Source: Actinomycetota bacterium
GTDB lineage: Bacteria; Actinomycetota; Acidimicrobiia; Actinomarinales; Actinomarinaceae
Reading direction: 5' to 3'
DNA length: 5,904 nucleotides
Assembly (NCBI GenBank): GCA_002724835.1
Contig: PBPX01000064.1
Location: 1-5,904, forward strand
Shown piece after piece: positions 1-4,377 of the stretch (within the stretch, counting starts at the first letter, position 1; the number at the start of each line of letters is the position of its first letter). The notes beneath the pieces were generated by a model that saw nothing but the letters and a program-made list of their open reading frames with translations, had not been told where the DNA came from and searched no databases. Position numbers and translations under genes: made by a program.

Positions 1-348
1 CAAGACCAACAGTCACTTGTTCAGTTCGCACAAACTCTTGCTCAAACTATGGGACCAGAGATCATGGCTAAGTTCCTTGATCCAGGTGAGTATGTTAAAC
101 GACTCGCAGCGGCTCAAGGTATAGATGTACTTAACCTAGTTAAGACACCTGAGACTATGGCTCAAGAGAAGGAAGCACAGATGCAACAGATGCAACAGCA
201 AGAGATGCTCAAGCAAGCTGGACAATTCGCTAACTCTCCAATGATGGACCCAAGTAAGAATGAAGCAATGGGTGAAATGATTAAAGAAACAAAAGATCAA
301 CTAACAGATGGAACAATTCAAGGCCAGTCGCCCGAAGAAGGTGCGTAA
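1..348 (+). CDS. Portal (head-tail connector) protein, C-terminal 115 residues, 5' partial
   Basis: The reading frame is open from the first base and stops at TAA 346-348, so only the C-terminus of a longer gene is visible; the first ATG inside it (49) is not taken as the true start. The visible part is rich in Gln and Met (QKE and QMQQMQQQEM-type stretches around window residues 55-75) and contains a predicted helical segment with GPEIMAKFLDPGEYVKRLAAAQGI. T7-like portal proteins (gp8 family, about 500-540 residues) form the dodecameric ring at the capsid vertex through which DNA is packaged, and they end in a helical, Gln-rich tail. The identification rests mainly on position: directly upstream of a gp9-like scaffold and in the order portal-scaffold-capsid-tail tubular A. 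The gene end overlaps the next ORF. The family call is fairly secure by synteny, less so from the fragment alone. Confidence 0.8.
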   Translation, partial: QDQQSLVQFAQTLAQTMGPEIMAKFLDPGEYVKRLAAAQGIDVLNLVKTPETMAQEKEAQMQQMQQQEMLKQAGQFANSPMMDPSKNEAMGEMIKETKDQLTDGTIQGQSPEEGA

Positions 349-529
349 GAAACCCCTGCCTAAAGTCAGTAAACCAGAATCACTGGTTGATGAAAAGGAA
401 AGAGCTAAACCTACACCGTTTACTTCTAGAGCTAACATAGGGAAAGACCCTGATCTAGTAGAGACAGTAGGTTTAGGTAACTTAAAAGTAACTACAGCTA
501 GAGGAATAAAGAATGACGGAGACTCTTAA
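308..529 (+). CDS. Small basic protein between portal and scaffold, function unknown
   Basis: A 73-residue protein that I do not recognise. Its first half is strongly basic and proline-rich (KASRPKKVRKKPLPKVSKP), followed by a more neutral tail with no membrane segment. The ATG at 308 overlaps the portal gene by 41 bases. An in-frame GTG at 341 would shorten the overlap to 8 bases, but its nearest purine-rich stretch (AAGAAG, 335-340) touches the start codon, so I keep ATG with doubt. The 3' end overlaps the scaffold start by 17 bases, and the scaffold ribosome site lies inside this gene. The overlaps at both ends suggest a real, translationally coupled gene of the capsid operon. A nucleic-acid- or scaffold-binding role would fit the charge but is a guess. 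Confidence 0.65.
   Translation: MEQFKASRPKKVRKKPLPKVSKPESLVDEKERAKPTPFTSRANIGKDPDLVETVGLGNLKVTTARGIKNDGDS
500..505 (+). promoter_or_regulatory. Ribosome binding site of the scaffold gene
   Basis: AGAGGA lies 7 bases before the ATG at 513, a good Shine-Dalgarno match and spacing. It lies inside the 3' end of the preceding small gene and supports 513 as the true start. Most other starts in this window lack such a site. Confidence 0.65.
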
Positions 530-1295
530 TTACGATCCAACAGATCCTGATGCACCCGAGTTTTCTGAAGACGAACAGAATTCTCTAGAGGTAGCAGAGA
601 AATTAGGACAACAAGAATCAGAATTATATGCTGGTAAGTTTGAGAATGCAGAAGAATTAGAAAATGCATACTTAGAATTACAAAGAAAGCTAGGTTCAGA
701 TGATGATGATGATGAGGTAGAAGATACTACCTTAGATGAAGATGAAGTTGAGTATGATGAAGCTACTGTAGCAGGTATAGAAACAATCCAGAATGCTTCT
801 GATGAGTACTATGAAAATGAAGGTAACTTATCAGCTGAGACTATGGAAAGGTTTGGTCAGATGGATGCAAGAGATCTTGTTAATGCTTTCATGGCTATAC
901 AAGAGAACTCTGATCCAGCTGATTCATACCCAGACTTATCTGATGCTGAGATGAATACAGTTTATAACTCAGTAGGTGGTGAAGCAGAATATGGTAAGCT
1001 TACATCATGGGCTGCTGAGAATATGGATGATAAAGCACTTGATGCTTTTAATACTATTATTGATCAAGGTAACCCAACAGCTATACAAATAGCAGTAGCT
1101 GGTATGAAAGCAGAGTATGATAATCAAGAAGGATACGAGGGACGTATGCTAACAGGTAAAGCAGCTAGAGCTACAGATGGATTCCGTAGTCAAGCTGAAG
1201 TTGTTGCAGCTATGTCTGATCCTCGTTATGATAGAGACCCTGCCTATCGTCAGGACTTATACGATAAACTAGAAAGATCTAACGTAGCATTTTAA
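513..1295 (+). CDS. Capsid assembly (scaffolding) protein, T7 gp9-like
   Basis: A 260-residue, very acidic protein, close to the size of T7 gp9 (about 300). Such proteins guide assembly of the major capsid protein into the procapsid and leave the head before or during DNA packaging. Residues 38-61 carry the motif YAGKFENAEELENAYLELQR, which is typical of podoviral capsid assembly proteins. It is followed by a block of Asp and Glu (residues 63-85) starting with five Asp codons. The middle is rich in Ala, Asp and Glu and predicted helical. The C-terminus is mixed-charge (DPRYDRDPAYRQDLYDKLER), matching the family pattern of a charged C-terminal helix that contacts the capsid. The start is supported by AGAGGA 7 bases upstream. 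The gene sits between portal and capsid as in T7, but hli and psbA separate it from the capsid gene. Confidence 0.9.
   Translation: MTETLNYDPTDPDAPEFSEDEQNSLEVAEKLGQQESELYAGKFENAEELENAYLELQRKLGSDDDDDEVEDTTLDEDEVEYDEATVAGIETIQNASDEYYENEGNLSAETMERFGQMDARDLVNAFMAIQENSDPADSYPDLSDAEMNTVYNSVGGEAEYGKLTSWAAENMDDKALDAFNTIIDQGNPTAIQIAVAGMKAEYDNQEGYEGRMLTGKAARATDGFRSQAEVVAAMSDPRYDRDPAYRQDLYDKLERSNVAF
699..713 (+). repeat. (GAT)5 trinucleotide run encoding five Asp
   Basis: Five consecutive GAT codons encode Asp63-67 of the scaffold protein at the start of its acidic block. Such runs can change length by replication slippage without breaking the frame. It is probably just part of the acidic linker. Confidence 0.8.
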
Positions 1296-1297
1296 TT

Positions 1298-1486
1298 ATG
1301 TCAAAAGCTTATGATCCATCGGCTCGAAACGATGCCATGGTGGTAAAATTTAAAGTCAATGCAACTGGAGACCGTTGGTTCATACCTTATAATGACAATG
1401 GTACGAAGGCAGCACAAGTAGCTCAGTGTAGTAAGGTCGTAGGCAATACTGCTGATGAGTCTGTAGCTGGTGCGGAGTCAACCTAA
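1298..1486 (+). CDS. Small protein of unknown function after scaffold
   Basis: A 62-residue protein that I do not recognise. The ATG comes 2 bases after the scaffold stop, and its own stop (TAA 1484-1486) shares one base with the next start (TAATG), so it appears embedded in a translationally coupled string. The N-terminal two thirds look like a compact folded unit (MVVKFKVNATGDRWFIPYNDNGTK, probably beta-strand). The C-terminus is rich in Ala, Ser and Val and probably flexible. There is no signal peptide or membrane segment and no obvious Shine-Dalgarno site; reinitiation after the scaffold stop is plausible. Its place inside the morphogenesis block suggests a minor virion or assembly role, which is inference only. 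Confidence 0.6.
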   Translation: MSKAYDPSARNDAMVVKFKVNATGDRWFIPYNDNGTKAAQVAQCSKVVGNTADESVAGAEST

Positions 1487-1638
1487 TGCCTAATAAAAGA
1501 ACAGGTCAAGATTACATAGATTATTACGAGAAGAAGAAGAGGGATACAGGTAAGACCACTGCTTCAGAAAATCTTAAGTATACAAAAGAAAAAGCTAAGC
1601 AAAGAAATGAAGCTTTGAGAAAAGCAATGGGTGGTTAA
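1486..1638 (+). CDS. Very small basic, lysine-rich protein, unknown function
   Basis: A 50-residue ORF that starts at ATG 1486 in a TAATG overlap with the preceding stop and ends at TAA 1636-1638. The product begins MPNKRTGQDYIDYYEKKKRD and ends LRKAMGG. It is highly charged, strongly basic and predicted almost entirely helical, with no cysteines or membrane segment. The overlap with its neighbour and the codon-like composition argue for a real gene even though it is short. I do not recognise the family. It could be a small assembly or nucleic-acid-binding factor, but nothing in the sequence settles that. Confidence 0.55.
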   Translation: MPNKRTGQDYIDYYEKKKRDTGKTTASENLKYTKEKAKQRNEALRKAMGG

Positions 1639-1650
1639 ACCTTAAGTAGC

Positions 1651-1677
1651 GGCTGACCCGAAAGATCGTCCTCGGCC
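1651..1677 (+). other. Imperfect hairpin in the spacer before hli
   Basis: GGCTGA (1651-1656) can pair with TCGGCC (1672-1677) with one G-T pair. CGA/TCG (1659-1661 with 1666-1668) can close a small AAGA loop inside it, leaving short internal loops. No T-run follows, so it is not a terminator. It ends 26 bases before the hli start and could be an mRNA processing or stabilising structure. The internal loops make it weak. Confidence 0.35.
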
Positions 1678-1703
1678 CACATGCACTCTTACTTTATTTA
1701 TTA

Positions 1704-1889
1704 ATGACAACTACAACTGAACAGGGCGGACGCCAGAATAGATTTGCAACAGAACCACAAGTCCAGGTTCTTGATGTTAATTATTTTGATAACGCTGAAC
1801 GTGTAAACGGACAACTAGCTATGCTTGGTTTCGTTGCCGCTCTTGGTTCATACATAATAACTGGACAAATAATCCCTGGCATTTTTTAA
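1704..1889 (+). CDS. hli: High-light-inducible protein (Hli, one-helix CAB-like)
   Basis: A 61-residue single-helix chlorophyll-binding-family protein of the thylakoid membrane. In cyanobacteria, Hli proteins bind chlorophyll and carotenoid, quench excess energy and protect photosystem II during assembly and light stress. The first 30 residues are a hydrophilic stromal-side tail. The CAB motif follows at residues 31-42 (AERVNGQLAMLG), then the transmembrane helix FVAALGSYIITG, and the typical phage and Prochlorococcus ending TGQIIPGIF. Glu32 and Asn35, the usual chlorophyll ligands, are present. The Arg that normally follows NG in NGRxAM is Gln37 here. The gene abuts psbA with no gap (stop 1887-1889, psbA ATG 1890), as in other cyanophages, so the two are surely co-transcribed and probably translationally coupled. 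No clear Shine-Dalgarno site precedes the ATG. Confidence 0.95.
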   Translation: MTTTTEQGGRQNRFATEPQVQVLDVNYFDNAERVNGQLAMLGFVAALGSYIITGQIIPGIF

Positions 1890-2945
1890 ATGGCAACAGT
1901 AACATTAACAAAACCAACTAATAACTGGGAGCGTTTTTGTGACTGGACAACAAGTACCGACAACCGACTTTACGTTGGTTGGTTCGGTGTCCTTATGATC
2001 CCTGCACTACTAACAGCAACAACAGCATTCATCATTGCGTTTATTGCGGCGCCTCCAGTTGACATCGATGGCATACGGGAACCCGTAGCCGGATCTCTAC
2101 TCTATGGAAACAACATCATCTCGGGAGCAATCGTCCCGTCAAGCAACGCAATCGGTCTTCACTTCTACCCAATCTGGGAAGCTGCAACCATCGACGAGTG
2201 GTTATATAACGGAGGACCATATCAACTTATTGTATTCCACTTTCTCATCGGTATCGCAGCATACATGGGACGACAATGGGAACTTAGTTATAGACTAGGC
2301 GCAAGACCATGGATCCCAATTGCTTATTCCGCACCAGTGGCAGCAGCTTATTCAGTGTTCCTCGTTTACCCATTCGGGCAAGGGAGTTTCTCTGATGGTA
2401 TGCCTCTTGGTATTTCAGGCACTTTCAATTTCATGTTTGTGTTTCAAGCGGAACATAATATCCTCATGCATCCTTTCCACATGCTCGGTGTTGCAGGGGT
2501 ATTCGGTGGAGCTTTATTTGCTGCTATGCATGGAAGTCTCGTTACTTCCTCACTCATTCGTGAGACAACTGATAACGAGTCGCAGAATTATGGCTATAAG
2601 TTTGGCCAGGAAGAAGAGACATACAACATCGTTGCAGCTCATGGCTACTTCGGTAGGTTAATTTTCCAATATGCGAGCTTTAATAATTCTCGTGCTTTAC
2701 ATTTCTTTCTTGCTGTTTGGCCAGTCACTTGCATATGGCTCACCAGTATGGGAGTCTCCACTATGGCGTTCAATCTTAACGGGTTTAACTTCAATCAGTC
2801 TATAGTGGATTCAAGTGGTAAGGTTATCCCTACCTGGGCAGACGTACTCAACCGTGCTAACCTTGGTATGGAAGTCATGCATGAAAGGAATGCACATAAT
2901 TTCCCGCTCGACCTTGCGGCTAAAGAGGTCACCCCAATAGCATAA
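1890..2945 (+). CDS. psbA: Photosystem II reaction-centre protein D1
   Basis: A complete 351-residue D1 with five transmembrane helices. Cyanophages express it to replace the rapidly photodamaged host D1 and keep electron flow during infection. Numbering runs one below the standard D1 because the N-terminus is one residue shorter. Key residues present are Tyr160 (YZ), Asp169, Glu188 and His189, His197 (P680 ligand), His214 and His271 (non-haem iron), Ser263 (QB site), and His331, Glu332, His336 and Asp341 with Ala343 at the C-terminal processing site (manganese cluster ligands). The segment after Ala343 is only 8 residues (AKEVTPIA), shorter than in many cyanobacteria. Position 130 (here residue 129) is Gln, as in low-light D1 isoforms. 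I see no intron or frameshift. It follows hli directly, and an RNA element starts about 6 bases after its stop. Confidence 0.98.
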   Translation: MATVTLTKPTNNWERFCDWTTSTDNRLYVGWFGVLMIPALLTATTAFIIAFIAAPPVDIDGIREPVAGSLLYGNNIISGAIVPSSNAIGLHFYPIWEAATIDEWLYNGGPYQLIVFHFLIGIAAYMGRQWELSYRLGARPWIPIAYSAPVAAAYSVFLVYPFGQGSFSDGMPLGISGTFNFMFVFQAEHNILMHPFHMLGVAGVFGGALFAAMHGSLVTSSLIRETTDNESQNYGYKFGQEEETYNIVAAHGYFGRLIFQYASFNNSRALHFFLAVWPVTCIWLTSMGVSTMAFNLNGFNFNQSIVDSSGKVIPTWADVLNRANLGMEVMHERNAHNFPLDLAAKEVTPIA

Positions 2946-2949
2946 ACAC

Positions 2950-3006
2950 CACGTCCGTTCATCCTTAATTGGACGCATGAATTCACAGCATGGAACGGGG
3001 CTGTGA
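2950..3006 (+). ncRNA. Downstream-peptide RNA / glutamine-II riboswitch candidate
   Basis: Seen in the sequence: CCGTTC (2955-2960) is complementary to GAACGG (2993-2998). Inside it, TCC (2962-2964) can pair with GGA (2971-2973), and CATG (2976-2979) with CATG (2989-2992). TCACAG (2983-2988) is a perfect complement of CTGTGA (3001-3006), giving a pseudoknot-type arrangement. An alternative stem CGTCC/GGACG (2952-2956 with 2971-2975) is also possible. The pattern CGTTCATCC ... GGACGCATG ... GGAACGGGG followed by a tiny ORF with TYRG matches what I know of the Downstream-peptide motif of marine cyanobacteria and cyanophages, relatives of the glnA RNA that bind L-glutamine. The last helix ends 4 bases before the GGAG ribosome site of the peptide ORF, so control of translation initiation is plausible. 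Ligand binding is not shown by sequence alone. Confidence 0.82.
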
Positions 3007-3010
3007 TAGT

Positions 3011-3015
3011 GGAGA
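3011..3015 (+). promoter_or_regulatory. Ribosome binding site of the TYRG peptide
   Basis: GGAGA lies 6 bases before ATG 3022, a good Shine-Dalgarno match. It is 4 bases downstream of the last helix (CTGTGA) of the putative riboswitch, so folding of the RNA could change its accessibility. Confidence 0.7.
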
Positions 3016-3021
3016 TTCTCA

Positions 3022-3069
3022 ATGACTCTTACCTATCGTGGTGTAAAGTACACTAAAAACACAAAGTAA
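3022..3069 (+). CDS. 15-residue TYRG peptide downstream of the riboswitch
   Basis: A 15-codon ORF (MTLTYRGVKYTKNTK, TAA 3067-3069). The beginning (M-x-LTYRGV-x-Y) is the hallmark of the short peptides that follow Downstream-peptide RNAs and of the N-terminus of small cyanobacterial DUF4278-type proteins. Three things argue that it is translated despite its size: the recognised peptide motif, the GGAGA site 6 bases before the ATG, and the RNA element directly upstream. The stop lies 4 bases before the start of the secreted-protein gene, which has no good ribosome site of its own, so coupling is possible. Family members I recall are often longer with repeated TYRG units, so this one may be a trimmed version. 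The function of these peptides is unknown to me. Confidence 0.72.
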   Translation: MTLTYRGVKYTKNTK

Positions 3070-3073
3070 ATTA

Positions 3074-3433
3074 ATGAAATCAATTGCACTAGCCCTAGCT
3101 ACAATCTCATTTGCTTCGACTCCTGCAATGGCTGGCGTCTATATCAACGCTGAGTCAAACGCATCTTATACAGGTAATGACTTTACCTCTAGAACTACTG
3201 ATCTACATCTAGGTTATGAAGGTGATGTAGGTGCACTTGGGTATTACATTCAAGGTGGCCCTGCCTTAACTTCACCTGATGGTGTTGACGGTAACACAGA
3301 CTTCTCTGGTAAAGGTGGTTTATCCATCGCAGCTACTGAGAAGCTAGATGTATATGGTGAAGTATCATTTGTAACAGATGAAGATACTGACACAGCTTAT
3401 GGTACTAAGATAGGTGCCAAGTACAAATTCTAA
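3074..3433 (+). CDS. Secreted small outer-membrane beta-barrel-like protein
   Basis: A 119-residue protein with a clear signal peptide: Lys at residue 2, a hydrophobic core (IALALATISFAS) and the cleavage motif AMA before Gly21. The mature 99 residues alternate polar and hydrophobic positions with many Gly, Tyr and Thr (YINAESNASYTG, DLHLGYEGDVGALGYYIQGG, LDVYGEVSFVTD). They end in YGTKIGAKYKF, whose terminal Phe with alternating residues resembles the signal recognised by the outer-membrane barrel assembly machine. I infer a small outer-membrane or periplasmic protein made in the host; similar proteins occur in other marine cyanophages to my recollection. Function is unknown: altering the host surface, uptake or superinfection exclusion are all conceivable. 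It is the last gene before a strong terminator and sits 4 bases after the TYRG peptide. Confidence 0.75.
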   Translation: MKSIALALATISFASTPAMAGVYINAESNASYTGNDFTSRTTDLHLGYEGDVGALGYYIQGGPALTSPDGVDGNTDFSGKGGLSIAATEKLDVYGEVSFVTDEDTDTAYGTKIGAKYKF

Positions 3434-3448
3434 ATTCAATGAAATATG

Positions 3449-3478
3449 GTTAGGGGTCTTCGGGCTCCTAACTCTTTT
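3449..3478 (+). terminator. Intrinsic terminator closing the hli-psbA-riboswitch unit
   Basis: A 10-bp stem, GTTAGGGGTC (3449-3458) with GGCTCCTAAC (3463-3472), closes a TTCG tetraloop with two G-T pairs and is followed by TCTTTT. This is a textbook rho-independent terminator. AAATATG just upstream (3442-3448) can also pair with CATATTT (3479-3485), extending the structure across an internal loop. It lies 15 bases after the secreted-protein stop. Confidence 0.9.
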
Positions 3479-3553
3479 CATATTTATAGAAACATTACAT
3501 GTAAATTATCATCGTAATGAAGTACCGTGCGAAACCACGCAAAACTATTAAGA

Positions 3554-3574
3554 CTCCGTAGCGGAACTGCGGAG
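3554..3574 (+). other. 8-bp hairpin in the leader of the 184-residue protein gene
   Basis: CTCCGTAG (3554-3561) pairs with CTGCGGAG (3567-3574), one T-G pair, around a CGGAA loop. No T-run follows, so it is not an ordinary terminator. The 164-base spacer 3434-3597 otherwise holds the terminator and a 10-bp palindrome TTACATGTAA (3495-3504). Because the terminator lies upstream, a promoter or read-through must feed the next gene; no convincing host -35/-10 pair is visible. The hairpin ends 23 bases before the start and may be a 5' leader structure or processing site. Confidence 0.6.
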
Positions 3575-3597
3575 GGCACATTTCTCAATAATCTATT

Positions 3598-4152
3598 ATG
3601 TCTTTTATTTCCAATTCAGATGCAGGAATTGTATCTCACGTAACCAACGAATTTACTAAAAAATTCATTGCTAACGATTATATTATCGACAGTGCTGATA
3701 CAGGTGGTAACCTGCCAGATGGAGGTACTAACGGTGCAACTTATCGTCAACCTTTAAAATTTCGTTTAGGTAAATACGAAAGAGCTATTGTTAGAGTTGT
3801 AGCACTTATCATTGCGGACGCAGATTGCGATCTAAAATGGAAAACTACAGTACCAACTGCAGCTACTGGATCTAAATTCTACGGTACTTTTGGAGTATCA
3901 GCTCTACCTGCTACTGAAGGTACAGATGCAGTTACAGATGGTTTTGCTAACACAGTTGATGGTAGTGCTACTGGCTTCCCTGAAGATACAATCACAGGAT
4001 CTTCGGATGGTCTTATAACACTTAAGCAAGACTTTGTTTATGTTAACGCAGGTACAAGTGGTGATGTTGCATTCGAAATAGCACAGAATACAAACAATGC
4101 TGCTGACCTAGTTCTAAAAGCAGGTTCATATCTACAGTATATGATCTTCTAA
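3598..4152 (+). CDS. Putative virion structural protein, beta-rich, 184 residues
   Basis: I do not recognise the family. The protein is rich in Thr, Ala, Gly, Asp and Val with few charged runs and looks mainly beta-strand. Notable stretches are YRQPLKFRLGKYERAIVRVVALIIADADCDLKWK (residues about 49-82), a Gly/Thr/Asp-rich middle that may form loops, and a hydrophobic C-terminal strand ADLVLKAGSYLQYMIF. Such compositions are common in small phage decoration, knob or fibre-tip proteins, and the gene sits immediately upstream of the capsid gene, so a capsid-surface or stabilising role is a reasonable inference. ATG 3598 has no Shine-Dalgarno site, like the capsid start. It lies in its own interval between a terminator upstream and the tRNA-like non-coding stretch downstream. 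Confidence 0.75.
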   Translation: MSFISNSDAGIVSHVTNEFTKKFIANDYIIDSADTGGNLPDGGTNGATYRQPLKFRLGKYERAIVRVVALIIADADCDLKWKTTVPTAATGSKFYGTFGVSALPATEGTDAVTDGFANTVDGSATGFPEDTITGSSDGLITLKQDFVYVNAGTSGDVAFEIAQNTNNAADLVLKAGSYLQYMIF

Positions 4153-4160
4153 ATAACTTC

Positions 4161-4183
4161 GGATTGGAGGGCAACCTCCTTCC
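4161..4183 (+). other. Hairpin with GCAA (GNRA) loop before the tRNA-like sequence
   Basis: GGAGG (4166-4170) and CCTCC (4175-4179) close a GCAA tetraloop, and GGA/TCC (4161-4163 with 4181-4183) extends the stem across a T-rich internal loop. It begins 9 bases after the stop of the 184-residue gene and ends 2 bases before the tRNA-like sequence. No T-run follows, so termination is doubtful; it may protect the 3' end after processing. Confidence 0.55.
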
Positions 4184-4184
4184 T

Positions 4185-4252
4185 GCGGGTGTCGATGGAT
4201 GACGGTAGCTTTCCAAGCTAACCTTACAGGGGTTCGATTCCCCTCACCCGCT
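4185..4252 (+). tRNA. tRNA-Gly(UCC)-like sequence with reduced D-arm
   Basis: Acceptor stem GCGGGTG (4185-4191) pairs perfectly with CACCCGC (4245-4251), followed by discriminator T4252. The T-arm is AGGGG / TTCGATT / CCCCT (4228-4244), fully paired. The anticodon loop TTTCCAA (4210-4216) gives anticodon UCC. The anticodon stem has four good pairs (TAGC/GCTA), and its fifth pair is either a G-A mismatch or requires bulged A4221. The glycine identity elements G1-C72, C2-G71, C35, C36 and U73 are all present. The D-arm region (4194-4204) is only 11 nt; the best fold is a GTC/GAC mini-hairpin with loop GATGGAT that uses the last acceptor base. The total is 68 nt instead of about 71-74, and CCA is not encoded. 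It may be a working minimal tRNA, a decayed one, or a tRNA mimic used as a processing or attachment site. Confidence 0.62.
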
Positions 4253-4377
4253 TTGGCTTATGGCCCTTACGAGGATACCCTTAAGCTGTCTAGACGGTGG
4301 GATAGACCACAACATATATTCGAAAAAAATTTTCTCAACGTTGAGAGTCTGTAAACTTATACACTCTCGTACTAACA
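4253..4377 (+). promoter_or_regulatory. Leader region of the major capsid gene
   Basis: 125 non-coding bases separate the tRNA-like sequence from the capsid start. GGCTTA (4255-4260) can pair with TAAGCT (4282-4287), and GTCTA (4288-4292) with TAGAC (4303-4307). An A/T run (4322-4333) precedes a perfect palindrome. No Shine-Dalgarno site precedes ATG 4378. A promoter for a phage-type RNA polymerase may lie here, but I cannot recognise a consensus. Confidence 0.4.
4333..4346 (+). repeat. 14-bp perfect palindrome upstream of the capsid gene
   Basis: TCTCAACGTTGAGA equals its own reverse complement and follows an A/T-rich run, 31 bases before the capsid start. It could be a dimeric protein binding site or a short RNA stem. 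With no central loop it is better suited to DNA binding. Function is unknown. Confidence 0.6.

Noticed and set aside
2104..2661. Two + strand ORFs (64 and 113 residues) inside psbA in another frame
   Set aside because: They lie wholly within the highly conserved D1 coding sequence, and their products have no recognisable features. They are shadows of psbA.
2795..3022. Reverse-strand ORF of 75 residues across the psbA end and the RNA element
   Set aside because: It overlaps the D1 C-terminus and the riboswitch candidate, has no ribosome site, and every other gene is on the + strand.
3517..3561. 14-codon ORF MKYRAKPRKTIKTP in the spacer before the 184-residue gene
   Set aside because: No Shine-Dalgarno site, no known motif, and its end falls inside the hairpin. 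It is too short to support without conservation data.
4341..4363. Host-type promoter TTGAGA ... TATACA before the capsid gene
   Set aside because: The spacer is only 11 bases, too short for a sigma-70 type promoter, and TTGAGA is half of the palindrome.
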